From Gracilariopsis chorda (Eukaryota > Rhodophyta > Florideophyceae > Gracilariales > Gracilariaceae): a DNA stretch of 64,000 bases. Where the stretch lies: positions 1 through 64,000 of the forward strand of contig NBIV01000247.1 of the NCBI GenBank assembly GCA_003194525.1, written 5' to 3'. Of the stretch, positions 40,877-53,587 are shown in pieces. Positions within the stretch are counted from its first letter, which is position 1, and each line of letters starts with the position of its first letter. The notes under the pieces are model-generated. The model searched no databases. It was given only the letters and a program-made list of their open reading frames with translations, and had not been told where the DNA came from. The position numbers were made by a program, and so were the translations under genes.

Positions 40877-41820
40877 TTACTTACCCCAGGTTCGATCACC
40901 ATCAACACACATCAAATCAAAATCAACCACAGGCTTGTCCGCGTCTGTCAGTCCCCTATACGCCCAATCTTGACAATGAAGATCATTTGCAGTGTTCAAG
41001 AGACCAACTGGAGGTAGGAGCTGTGGAAATACACCTGCAAACTTGGTAGTCACAAGCGGCTGAGTTCGGGGAAAGTGGTCAGGAGGCAGAATTTTGTCAT
41101 CTTCAACCAACACGTTCGGTGTGACATGCGGCTGGGTTGCGGGGAATGGGTCAAGAGTCGGAATGTTGTCTCCCCCATCCTTTTCCAAGTCTATACAAGA
41201 TTGGATTGATCTTGTATGCACAGTGTCCGTGAAGAGCTTCCTTCTTCGCTTAGGAGAGGGCGGGTGATGTTCCGGCGAGTGCTCGTCCCGTGCGAATTGG
41301 TTTGAGAGATTCATAATTTGGCTCTTGAATAGCTTCAGGTTGCTCAAGATCTTGGATATACGTCGAATGCGGTTATCTCTAGCATATCGGAAAAATCGCG
41401 CTCCATACTTTTCCACAGCATTTAAGTCCCACTCCTGTCCGGGTTCGAAAGGGAGCGGGCGTACACATGCATTGCGACAATGGGAACAAGTCCATCGCAT
41501 ATCTCTCATCACGTCATCTCCTAGGACCCCGCAATCCTTGTCGACATAAACTATGACGCAACGTCTACACGTCACCTTTCGACATACACCGTTCACGTAA
41601 TTCCCGCACACTTTCACATCTCGTCATCTTTGGCTACCACACTGGATCCGCAGATGTGACAGTGATGAGATGGCTGTGAGCCTGCAGTAGCGCTTGCCGC
41701 AATCGCTCTCGTTCCCTGACAAAATCGCCGCTTCGTCCATTTTATCGTTCGCCCATCCACTTGAACCCAAACGTCTCGTTCCCTGCAGTAGGTTGCACAG
41801 TTTGACGCGCACTCATCAAC
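40877..41820 (-). pseudogene. CDCA7-type zf-4CXXC_R1 zinc-finger protein, one frameshift
   Basis: The minus strand first reads CHICGSSVVAKDDEM, then, one frame over, VCGNYVNGVCRKVTCRRCVI, VYVDKDCGVLGDDVMRDMRW and TCSHCRNACVRPLP. This spacing of CxxC pairs is that of the zf-4CXXC_R1 domain of CDCA7-type proteins, which act with HELLS in chromatin and DNA-methylation upkeep. The rest of the 246-residue ORF is Pro-rich with two near-repeats (DPFPATQPHVTPN and DHFPRTQPLVTTK). The shift falls at about 41617 inside the zinc domain, between its first two CxxC pairs. It may be a pseudogene or a very short indel error. Confidence 0.65.
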
Positions 41821-41829
41821 CTTGACCTC

Positions 41830-43540
41830 CAGTCATAACATAGTAGTTGAGGTGCTTCAAGAATGTGTAGTCACCAATCTTCTTCTCTTTTGAAACCTTG
41901 GGTTTCGATTCTGCCGCTGTGAAGTGCTGTGCCGAATGAACAGCATTCTCTAGACGCTTCAGTTCTAGTTCAAGTAGAAATATTTTCGCAATAAGTTCTT
42001 CACATTGGTCGTTTCCTTGCAGCTCTCTTTGGCCTCTGCGTGACTCTATACATTACTCTGACTTGTTTGCAGATGTCCAGTCTTTAACTAGAGACATCAC
42101 GCTGGGAGGGACATGGCCTTGGGTGGAAGATCCGATGGAAAAAGTGCTTCGCACTTATCGTTCAGTGTGCTGATATTGACATATCTAGGTTCCCAAAGCA
42201 GTAGATTGCTGACTTCTGTTTCAAGTCCGCCTCTGGTGTTATCTTCAACAGATCTCTTTGATCCGCACAATGAGTGAACAATCTCACAATTACTGGTCTC
42301 ATTGATGCCCGTCTGAAATCCATTTTCTTCGGCAGCACGTCGATAGTGGATTCGATGTTGTTAGCCCGCTTCTTACCCAAGGGACATACGGAGCAGTATG
42401 CCGGCTCGTACGGGGCAACGTCGCTGTCGAGAACAATTACTTCATGCTTTCTGCGGAATATTCGTGTAGCTCCACATTAATAGCCACATACCACTCATGT
42501 CATCTCTTCCGGCCATCGCGCTCATCGCTGAGCCTTCCATTTTCATGCCTCCCATACGCATTGCGCCCATCCTGCTCCCCACAAATCGCATATCGCAAAA
42601 CCGTGGTGAGACGTAAATTGCCGGGAACGCATGTTAAACCCATGACGGCGGATATTGGAGCCGACTTACGAGCTACAGGACTCGCCGCTGTTCACAATAA
42701 TGTGCTTCTCGTGTTGCAAAGCAACTAGACCAAACTATCTCTGTAATTGCAGCGTTCGCGAAGCTTGAATCATTGATTGAGAACCAGTGACACCAGCTTT
42801 GAAGAAGCTTTTGTATGGCAACGGGTCTTGCATGTTAACACTCGCAGCGAAAGTCGCACCACGCGCTTTGTCAACTAGCGCACCGGGGTGTTGTACACTG
42901 CGGACTCGGTGGTCATGATGAGCGTTAATAAGCGCGTGCAGTCTGCGCTGCACTGGCTGGCCTCGGAGCCCATTGCGCTGCACATCAGCTAACACAAGGA
43001 CATGATCGAGCCCACCAGCTTGAAGCGAAGGCGTTGTTCACGCGCGAGAATATGTGCGCATCGAAGAGCGTCATGCAGTGGATGAGCCTGCGGGCCGTGA
43101 GCGTGCAGCTGGGAGTGGCACTTAGTGCGAACAATTTGGTGCTGATGATGAGGAGCCCATGGCGCAGTTTGTGGCGGACGGTGAGCGGTACGAGCGCTGA
43201 CTGCGGCCGTTCAAGTGCAAACCCTTGTGGATCTGCGTGGTGGGTGTTGTTGTACGAGAGGCTGGAGGGGCTGCTCAAGCCAAGCGTGGACGTGCTGACG
43301 CTGGCGGTAGGCGCGTTGACGCTATCGGTGACGGTGGGCAAGAGCGCGCAACAACATGCTACTGGTGCGGCGGCGGCACAAACACGAGGGCAGGCGCTCA
43401 AGTGGCAGGGCTGCGCTACGTGCAACCAATCAAACTGGTGCGGCAGGACATGGCAACGACGCAGCGGGCAAAGAGAATGTCAACGCCATCTGCGCTCGGC
43501 ACTCGGTGTGTTGCAAAACAGGTCAGTTTTTTCAATTAAA
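41830..43540. other. No recognisable gene
   Basis: Several overlapping ORFs, none assignable. The plus-strand ORF 43034-43597 (GALTLSVTVGKSAQQHATGA) has protein-like pieces in alternating frames and may be another decayed gene, but I cannot name it. Confidence 0.35.
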
Positions 43541-43799
43541 CGTTACCAGTTCTCTCGATTGGGCGCCAAACGTTTCATCATATCGTTGTTATCGTGATCA
43601 CTCGGCCATCTTGGCCACGGCCGTTCCTGATTGTTGTTCACGCGCCGGTGTTGTGCACGTCTCGGACGACTCTTCCTCACGGAGTTATTTCGCGTTGCGG
43701 AAGCGCGATGAATGTTGCGTACAACAAGTTTGTAATGCGCAATTGTACCACAAGAGACGACACGAGGATTCACATGCTTCTCATGTCGTCTCTTCTTTT

Positions 43800-45060
<1,261 letters not shown>

Positions 45061-45062
45061 CG

Positions 45063-45895
45063 CTACGATAAGAACAGGTCGCGGCAAATGTGCATAGTTT
45101 CTTCCGGGTTGTTAACACTATGACCAACAGTTCTAGGCGACTCATATATCTCATAGTCATTACCACCGTCGTAAGTCTTATCCCCAAAAAAGTGGATCTC
45201 CTTGATATGATCCACAAACTGCAATGCATACGTCTTGTCCCATCCATTCGGGAAGACGTCAAATGATATTTGTCCACCGATGGAAAAGGTGAGACCGTAA
45301 TCCCAGAAGGTCTCTTTCAAGGCGATGACAAAGTGTTCCCGGATATTCTCCTTCTCATCATACTGTTCGAACTCGCAACGTTCCTCCTGACTGCAATTCC
45401 TGCCAATAGGCGAGATGTTCAGCATGCCCTTTCTAAACTCGATGAAAGTACCGCGCTTGACGGGAATATTGAGCGCTGAAATATATCGCAAACAGTAATT
45501 GATAAGCTTCTGTAAACGTTTCTCTCCCAGATGGGCGGTGATACTGGCCTCAGCGAGGAGCTCCCTGCCGCGATAGGCCACCAAGCCATTCTCGGAGAAG
45601 GTGTAATCGAACATATCCAACACATTCTCGCCGAGTTGCTCTTTCTGTTTGCGGAGATCGGATCCGCCGACGATGCCGATGATAACGTTGTTGCGCAACT
45701 CGGCAAGGAAATCGATCATTTGCTTGGTGGCGGTCTGCAGTAGAGTAGAGTAGGAATCGGGGTGAGACGTTGGTCAGCGCATGTGCACGTTGCTGAAACG
45801 TAGGGAGACGGACTTACCAAGCGCGGAGCAGTGAGGGTACCATCGACATCGAACAAAGCGATGACATCCGAAGAACGCTTGTCGTTTGGATCCAT
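45063..45895 (-). CDS. PMM: Phosphomannomutase
   Basis: Two exons. Exon 1 is 45895-45818 (ATG in [29 protein letters not shown]). The intron is 45817-45735 (GTAAGTC...CTGCAG, 83 bp). Exon 2 is 45734-45063. The product is 249 residues, the usual size. It converts mannose-6-phosphate to mannose-1-phosphate for GDP-mannose, and so glycosylation and wall polysaccharides, in the cytosol. The HAD nucleophile motif is FDVDGTL; also [11 protein letters not shown], the cap-domain [24 protein letters not shown] and the metal-binding block [16 protein letters not shown]. Every key block is intact, in contrast to most nearby genes. A MULE end lies 156 bp upstream of the ATG and may affect the promoter. 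Confidence 0.95.
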
Positions 45896-46050
45896 GATAC
45901 GGAGAAGAAGCTTGGTAATAAAGGAAGAGATGAACAGAGTAGGTAGGATAGGGCGGCCGGCACACCGCCAGAGCGAAGGGGGGGCGGATGGAGAGAGCGT
46001 TACAGTGTGCGATGGCTATTTAGGAGCGGAGCGCACTGCCAGGAAGCGCT

Positions 46051-46470
46051 TCTACATAATGTACAAAATGTACATTTTCCACCAATCAGTGCACAGAGTT
46101 CAGCCTCAGCTGTAAGCAGAGGTCCACCTCCACAGCTCAGCAGAACGTATTTTATTCACACCAACCAGAACGCAGAGTTCAGCCTGCCACGGCGCCCATG
46201 TAGATATGTACCCACTCACCTTGTGCCAAGTCATTCTGCTGCGGCTGGTGCGACGCACGTGCCACAGCCGCTGAACTTTGGATTCCAAAGCACAAAAAGC
46301 GGGTGCTGGCGCACGCTCTTCAGTGCCCGATGACGGCAAACCATCGCTCTCCCCCCATCGCAGTGCTCCTAACCCTACACACCAGCCGTCTTTGGAAGCA
46401 AAAAAAGCGCGCGCTAACGCGCGCTCTTCAGTGTCCGATAACAGCAAACCATCGCTCTCTTCCCATTGCG
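46051..46470 (+). repeat. MULE terminal inverted repeat, left
   Basis: Outer part unique, inner part with two subrepeats of about 112 bp (CACTGAAGAGCG-type units in reverse). Pairs with 51787-52298. Confidence 0.85.
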
Positions 46471-46868
46471 AGTAAGACTCATGTTTGGATTTAGAATGAT
46501 ACGACCAAGTTCATCATTATCCGTTTTCCGGCCTGACAAGATCTCTTTGAACTCTGAGCTCAATTTAACATAGTTGTCAGGAATAAGGCTCAGCCTTTCG
46601 CAAGAGCTTGTATTGAAGTTTTTAATACCATCTTAATGCTGCGAAGTGCGATTGGTCCGAGCTCTGTTGCTAAGCGATGCGTCGTATCAAACATTGCCCG
46701 TCCATAAGACCAAGAAAAGTAAGGTTTTACCTCTTCATCGATCTGCAAACTAATATTGTTCCAACATTTTTCCTCATCCAACATTTCGGCTGCCTCACTT
46801 TTGGAATCTGATTTTCTGGCATGCGCATGTTTTTTTCCAATCTTCCGCCTGATACTTGATATATGTAT

Positions 46869-48824
46869 CTATGTGTGTTCTTCATCGTTTACTTTCCAAT
46901 AGGAGTTAAATAGAGCCTCTAACTGCCCTCGTCTGCCAAGAAAATTCTTTAACTGCGGTTTTTGGTATAGCAGCTCTGGATACGGGACTGCACATCTAAC
47001 TATGTGTCGACATGGAAATCCGGTGACGGCATGTTTACCACAGGTGCATAATGCCACAAGGGCTACAGCGCTATTGTAATTCCGATCGGCAAAGTTCGTG
47101 AGAAACGCTTGGTAGATCGATGCTGTGACTGCTCCTGTTTCTAAAGTATCATGAACTGGTTGTACTGTTCCTGAAAATGTCACCGACAACACCACTACTG
47201 TTTCTAGAACATGGTCTTCATCAAATCTGGTATCAGCTAATCGTGCACCAGTCAATGGCTCAATGTTTACGTCGAAGACGACGTAATTTCTACTTGAAAT
47301 GACGCTTAGATCTACGAATTTGTGCAAAGAGTAGGCGGTGTACTCGGTGATGAGCGTATGAAGCACTGCTTGCGGTATTGACAGCTCGTAGTTTGTGATC
47401 GTCCGGTTTGTGAGGCTCTGAGGCTTCAAAACTTTGGATCTAGAAGCGAAACGATTATTACGGCTTCCGTTGGTTAATCGAAGCATCTCGCTGAGTATCT
47501 TCCACAATGTTACTTTGCGCTGCAATATATTTCTACGGTAGGAAGAGTTTGAGCATTTCGTGTACCCTGTCCCTTGGAAAATAAAACGGAAGGGAACGAA
47601 TCGATTGCGATAGTACGCAACGATCATTTCAGTATTTTTCTGATATAGAAACTTAAACCACTGCGGCGGTTCTTGTTGAAACTGATAAAAGTACTTCCTT
47701 TGGAGCTCATTCCGCCTGGAAATGAATTTGCTTTCCGTTCTTGTTTGCTTCATTCTGAAAAGGTCCCTTGATATTTCTTCTGACATTCCTTTGCACCCGA
47801 TCTTTGAGCACCAGCTCCCAGAATTCCGGAGTTGATTCTGATTCAGGTGCAACTCGTCAAGGGCAATGTATGACGTGGGGAAGACCTTTTTAGTGGCGTT
47901 CATACACGGTATACTCTGGTCAATTGCGATCATCGCCAGGGAATCTTGAATACTAGAACGAAACCGGGATAGTATTCTCGTAAAGCATTCTTCAGTTCCA
48001 TTAGACATAAAAGCCATGGAAAAAGTGAGCACACAGTTATCGTTTGCTCTGCCATTAATGGTCAGCAGCGGGAGTCCGAAGCGATTGGATATGGCTTTGC
48101 AGTCGATACTTATACCGGGAACAAATCCGTATCGTGCTTATTCATCCATCCATTGTCTATACGTCCACGCCGCGGAATCCATTCTCCCCTTCTCTCTAAC
48201 TGTGAGAAATACCCGATTCTGGGTGTCTGCGTCTCTGATCGCAATCAGTTCCTTACAAATTCTCATACACTCCTCCTGGAGTGGAGTATCCACGCCTTTC
48301 GCATACCAAAACTTATTTTTTAAGGCCTTTGTATCGATTTAGACCTTGTTTTTTGCTTTCAATAGTGCGATAATGTGTTTGAATGGAATATCAAGCTCTT
48401 TTTTCATCTTTAAAGCTACTTTTTGAAGCTTTAACGGTAGGCTGCCTATGGTCAGCTCACCGATCGGCTCATGATTGTGAGACCAAGTCTTCATACTGCA
48501 TCTGTATCCCTTGACAGTGCTATCGTCGTCATCCATGCTGGCAAGCGTATCGACCGTTTTTACGACGAATGAGAAAGACCAACCCCGCATTTTGCACTCT
48601 AGAAATGCTCGTTTAAGAACCCAATCACCATCAGTATTTTCTGGGCTAGCAGTGGCTGCGGGAATGTGCTTATGATATGAAGAATCTCGAATGCGCAGTT
48701 GGTGTCCAAAGCAATTGCCAATAAATTGAATTTCTTTCAGTACTGTACTACCGGAGGCGTTTTCTAGTAAGCCCGAAGCGAACGAGCTAAGTGCCTTCTT
48801 GAAGAGAGCTTCACATTCCTCCAT
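46869..48824 (-). pseudogene. MULE transposase, two in-frame stops
   Basis: One continuous frame of 651 codons from ATG 48824, interrupted only by TAA at 48339-48341 and TAA at 48138-48140. The N-terminus has a FAR1/WRKY-GCM1-like region (DWVLKRAFLECKMRGWSFSF, YRCSMKTWSHNHEP). The DDE core has ISIDCKAISNRFGLPLLTIN (first Asp) and AIDQSIPCMNATKKVFPTSY (second Asp) with LDELHLNQN. Near the C-terminus is a SWIM zinc finger, CTCGKHAVTGFPCRHIVRC. Transposases of this family cut at the inverted repeats. With the stops it is probably inactive; their small number suggests recent decay. Confidence 0.9.
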
Positions 48825-49460
48825 ACGTCTTATCTCAAATGATGAGCCGTCTGAGCTGTCCGTTAAAATGTTTTTACATCTTCAGATTCTACTTCAGTCA
48901 TGTGTTTCACAAGTCACGTTGAGGCACACTACGTGCTTTGCCGTGAAAAAGCTTGTACGGCGGAGGCTGCTCATCTTCTAGAAATGTGTCTAGAGGCAGT
49001 GAGGCATCTTCATATTCTCCAGAATCTGATCTGTCTAGATACGCAGACCGTTCATCTTGCTTTGGTCTCAACTCTGACTTTTCCTCATTTCTTTCTTCAA
49101 GATCAAAGGGTGGACTAAAATCAACACCTTTCTGATCCGATCATGCATCTGAGCTGTCCACCGCCTCCAATACTGTTCTCTCTTTCTCGGTTTTGATGTG
49201 ATGCGCAAGACCAATTTTCTTAACTCCTATTAGAGACTTACCTGTATCCCCCTTTCCAAATTGTGAAGTTTTTCTGCCGTTAGTGGTACTAGTAGGAGCA
49301 ATACTTCGGGCTCCTACGATTTCACTGTATCCAGACGTACCCATCTCATTGATGCATCCCTTTCTACATTCAGAAAGTTCACACTCTGCCTTTTCAATAC
49401 TGTCCAGAAGCGATTTGGATATTATTCCTGAACAGGGAGACGTACTGCTGTGAAAAGGGA

Positions 49461-51448
49461 CTAGTGTTGCTTCGAATAACTCCCAGGGAATTTTGCGCCC
49501 TGAAATATGCTCTTTTCAGTCCTTTCCTTAAACCTACTTTCCATAGATGTTATAGCGGAATGATATCTGGCTAAGCATATATCGTTTTGGAAAGGGCTGA
49601 GCTCATGTGTGTGTGGATAGTTTCTCGAAATCTGCCACATCATTGAAGAACGAATGAGGTTGGCAGAAATCACGGTTCTGCATGAGTGCGGAGGTTTGTA
49701 TCGAATAAAACGAAGCCTTGCACTGATCAAAGTAGTTCTTTGGACATTTTTTCTACAGCTTGGTCTGAAACGATGTACTCCAAACATTTTCCCTTCTTTT
49801 GAAAGCTGGTACACAAAGTAAGGAAGATCTCGGGTTTCATTAGTCTCTGTCACACGAGTTGAGGTTCGTATTCCAGGATTTATGTCCTCCACCTTCGAAA
49901 AGATAACTTTGCTGTCACTTCTTGTGTTCTCCTGCGTAATGGTACATCCAACACCTTCCTCGTTTTCGAGAACAGCTGTTGCCGTCGCTCCATTTTCATT
50001 GGTGGTCAGTACTACTTGCAATAATCCTTCAATGATTCCCGAAAGCGTTACGTAGCTATCTTTGAACCGAAGTTTTCTCCGCCTACGGTGACGAAATGAG
50101 GCTTCCTTGGAACTTTGACGGTACCAAGCCCTCTCAGCGTTACGAATGGCTTCAATTCTCTGCCAGCGAGCTTCAAATACTGCTGCGTTTTCTCTCTCCC
50201 CAGCATTTTGTACTTCTTCGGTTCCCATTTCAATTGCTCTGAACGCACCCATGACAAATTCCGTTGGACTGAAAACCTCCTTTTGGTATTCGTACTCCCC
50301 ATAATTGTTTCGTCGTCTGCACTGCCCTGCGAAACGTTTTTCCATGCACCCCTCAATATCTTATCTATCCTTTCATTTCTTCTGCGGAGCCAAAGTTTTC
50401 GATTCTTATGGTGAAATATGGAAACTTCAGCTTCCGTAACTTCAGTATTACCATTCTCCTCGAATGTATATATGATGTTCATCACCCCACATCTGGCCGA
50501 TGCCCATTTGTACTTATCAGTATAGGTGGAGTCATAGCCGGAAGCAAACGTTTCTTCAGGTAGATGGCCAGTATCTGAAGCAAATGTACTGCATGCAGCC
50601 AGAACGTATGCCCCAAAGCTATAGGAGTCCGGCTGCTTTTCGAATTTAAGAACATCAAGAAGATAGTTCTTTTCACATGTAGTACACTGCACTCCGTGAG
50701 AAGGAACAGCATAGTCAAATGCTTCCTTGAAGAACTCAATAACGTGTGCGGGGCATTTCCAACCAATGCTATCACCAAACATCACAACTCGCGATTCATC
50801 TCTCTGTGCAGAGCTCATAATTCCGCCATCAACGATCATGCCCCAGTGCTTGTTTTCAAAGTTCAGCGGAGCTACAAACGTGGTAATTTCGGCATTTCCT
50901 TCAATCATACGCCTTTGAAAAGGTTCAACGAATGTTTCGAGATGTTCTTGCTTGTATAGAGGCCTCTTTTTCCAGAGTAAAACGAATGAGACATGCCCAT
51001 AAGTTAAGCCCCGGTGACACAACTGCAGAATAGTACTCCTTCCTTCGGTCTCAGATACGTTATTCCTGCACTTATGAGAACATTACACATTAGCTTTTCG
51101 GGATAACAGTTTCTCACGAAGATATTAGAATAGACCTGGTTTCGATCGTTGAAAAACAGTTGGGCAAGATGGTTTCGAACTGCCGTTAGTCGCTTCGACA
51201 GGCGCGAACTGTTACAGATAGGCCCCGTGAATGTTTCTAAATCGCATAGAGACGTATCAATCTCCTGTCTTTCAGAACGTGTGAGAAGCTCATAGCTTGG
51301 ACGGCCATTGCGGTTATCTTTTGTTGTACTCGTCATAGAGATAATATCGCTTGAAACCGTGCAAATCGAGGCCTTCAACACGATAAACCAGTTTAATACA
51401 GGAGTCTTAGCATACCAGTACCATACTAAGATCAGGCCAAACAAGTAG
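49461..51448 (-). pseudogene. Ulp1-type (C48) protease gene in the MULE, catalytic Cys codon reads Phe
   Basis: Three pieces in successive frames. 51444-51004 is an N-terminal region (SYELLTRSERQEIDTSLCDL). 51022-50048 is the protease fold: FENKHWGMIVDGG (His), VVMFGDSIGW (Asp), and KQPDSYSFGAYVLAACS, where Ulp1 proteins have Q-x-D-S-x-S-C-G. The codon at 50617-50615 is TTT rather than TGT, so the nucleophile is lost. 50345-49461 is a charged C-terminal region (AIRNAERAWYRQSSKEASFR). Ulp1 proteases process SUMO; in MULEs the role is unclear. Frame changes lie near 51010 and 50350. Confidence 0.8.
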
Positions 51449-51786
51449 TCTCAGACAGTCCAACAAAACAAAGACGCACCCAACGTTCTAATAACCATGC
51501 ACTTCAAATCAATTGGATGGTTACAAAGTGATTCCATACAACGGAGAGATCCAAAATGGAAAATGCCACAAACAATAAAAAAGTGGATTGCCAAGACCTA
51601 GTCCCCTAAATCCACAAATTCCTAACACGAGAACGTACGTGCACTTCAAAAAAAGGAAAAGCGATCGGAAGAGAGGGCAAATCAGCAGTCTGATGGGCAA
51701 TTCAATCGAAGAGAAACAAACCCGAAGAAAGTTACGGGAAAAGATGGCTGGTGTGTAGTGTGATATGCACTTCGATGTGGGACTAA

Positions 51787-52298
51787 CGATGGTTTGCTGT
51801 GATTGTGGAATGAAGAACATGCGATAGCGCGTGTTTTTTGGGCTCGCGAAGACGGCTGGTGTGTGGGGTGAGGAGCACTGCGATGGGGAGATAGCTATGG
51901 TTTGCGGTTATCGGGCACTGAAGAGCGTGCGTTAGCGGGCGCTTTTTGCACTTCCGAAGACGGCTGGTGTGTAGGGTTAGGAGCACTGCGATATGGGGAG
52001 AGCGATGGTTTGCCGTCATCAGGCACTGAAGAGCGTGCGCCAGCACCCGCTTTTTGTGCTTTGGAATCCAAAGTTCAGCGGCTGTGGCACGTGCGTCGCA
52101 CCAGCCGCAGCAGAATGACTTGGCACAAGGTGAGTGGGTACATATCTACATGGGCACCGTGGCAGGCTGAACTCTGCGTTTTGGTTGGTGTGAATAAAAT
52201 ACGGTCTGCTGAGCTGTGGAGGTGGACTTTTGCTTACAGCTGAGGCTGAACTCTGTGCACTGATTGGTGCAAAATGTACATTTTGTACATTATGTAGA
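51787..52298 (-). repeat. MULE terminal inverted repeat, right
   Basis: Same sequence as the left end in reverse, but with three subrepeat units (near 51787, 51894 and 52005) instead of two. Confidence 0.85.
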
Positions 52299-52679
52299 TT
52301 CAGCAAAAGCCCACACGGGCCGTGCGCCAGATGGCGTGGGGGTTTCGGTGCTGGGCGTGCTGGCCGACGTGGACGCGTGGGTTGTGTGGAGAGAAGCAAG
52401 AAATAATTGATTTCACTCTGTGCTAATTGAGCGCTCAAGAGGAGTGCACACACGAGCGGTGGCATGCGCTGTTCGGCTGGCATGCGCTGTTCGGCTGGCA
52501 TGCGTGTGTACCATTTAAGGCACGACGGGATTTGTGCACCGCTGTTTTTGTACAGCCAGCGGCCAGGAGAGAAAGCGTATGTGTACGCGCGCGCGTGCGA
52601 AGGAGCATGTCATGCGTTGACATGGTGCACGCAGCGTTCCCAAGTATCAGCAGAGGGAAGCGCGCTGCGCGGGGCTAGC

Positions 52680-52942
52680 GTGGCTCAGCACGACACACTC
52701 TGTACCTGCTGCAGAGCATCGCGCGCTCCCTGCGGCAAAAGACGCCCTTTCATCATCGCGGGAATGATTTGCACCGTGCTTGGCCTTTTGATCTTCTCCG
52801 GAGCCCCGCAGATTGCGGCGCTCCTCGACTTGCGCGGCTCAACGCATCATGTCACCAGATGCGTCATTGCCATTGTTGCGTTTGGCGTGCTTGATCTCGC
52901 CATTAACACCACCATGTGGCCTGTTTGCTACTACACGTGAAG
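52680..52942 (+). pseudogene. Sucrose/SLC45-type transporter fragment
   Basis: Reads GKRRPFIIAGMICTVLGLLI, then VTRCVIAIVAFGVLDLAINT followed by TMWPVCYY. GRRRPFI at a cytoplasmic loop and LDLxxNTxxGPxR in a membrane helix are signatures of GPH-type sugar/proton symporters (SUT/SLC45). Only about 85 residues remain. It abuts the MULE on the left and ends at 52940. Confidence 0.7.
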
Positions 52943-53293
52943 CAATTCAAACGAATCAGAGAGGTAAAGGTGGATCGTAATGCAAGGGAAAGGGGGGATT
53001 ACACTATAATATTTCGTGGTTTGGGTAACCTACCAATTGAAGCTCAAGTAGATGAGTTATACAATGACCCGAACGAAAACGTGCTAAAGGAGTCGTGCAT
53101 ACTAGTTCGGGAGTTGCTGAAGGGAGTAACATTTGGTTCAGATGAGGAGAATAATGGGGCACTTGTGATAAGCGCAGATGATGTTGGAAACGAAGAAGCC
53201 GGCGTGACTGTGTGCAGTGAGAGTGAGAGTTGCAGACGTGTGATACGAGAGAAAAAGAATGAAAGGGGCTTTGAAGTAGATGTTTGGCTATGA
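52916..53293 (+). CDS. Unknown acidic ORF
   Basis: 125-residue ORF, helical and acidic (QVDELYNDPNENVLKESCIL). No family recognised and no clear start context; may belong to a longer decayed gene. Confidence 0.25.
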   Translation: MACLLLHVKQFKRIREVKVDRNARERGDYTIIFRGLGNLPIEAQVDELYNDPNENVLKESCILVRELLKGVTFGSDEENNGALVISADDVGNEEAGVTVCSESESCRRVIREKKNERGFEVDVWL

Positions 53294-53587
53294 CGGAGAC
53301 TGGCAAACTTGTCCTCTGAGGTAGAAAAAATTGAATTTGGAGAGACGGTGGAAGCTCTCTGCAGCGTTGTAGGAGCAATGCTGTGACCAGCATTAACATC
53401 AAGTTCCGTGAGAGTGAGAGAAGGAAGGGAAGTGTACACTGAAAATCTTGTCGTTTTGGCTGCGCATGCGATGGTAACGCCGTCTGGCACGTGAGCCCAC
53501 CTATTTAGCGCCATTATGATTGTGTTTCATACTTTGCGCTTCACCATCCCTCGCTGCCCTTTCGCTCCGCATAATCGCTAACGTCAT

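Larger units (their letters stand above)
46051..52298 (-). mobile_element. Mutator-like element (MULE) carrying a Ulp1-type gene
   Basis: Long inverted ends: 46051 onward (TCTACATAATGTACAAAATG) is repeated in reverse ending at 52298. Both ends are 0.4-0.5 kb, about 95% identical in the outer 250 bp. Inside, on the minus strand, lie a Ulp1-like protease gene and a MULE transposase. MULEs carrying Ulp1 genes (Kaonashi-type) are known in plants. No 9-11-bp target duplication is visible at these boundaries. The coding parts have a few stops and shifts, so it is non-autonomous now but not ancient. Confidence 0.88.

Noticed and set aside
43034..43597. Plus-strand ORF with protein-like pieces
   Set aside because: Frame alternates and no family can be named; left as unannotated sequence.
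51783..52046. Minus ORF with repeated HALQC...TANHR peptides
   Set aside because: Produced by the 112-bp subrepeats of the MULE end and not a gene.
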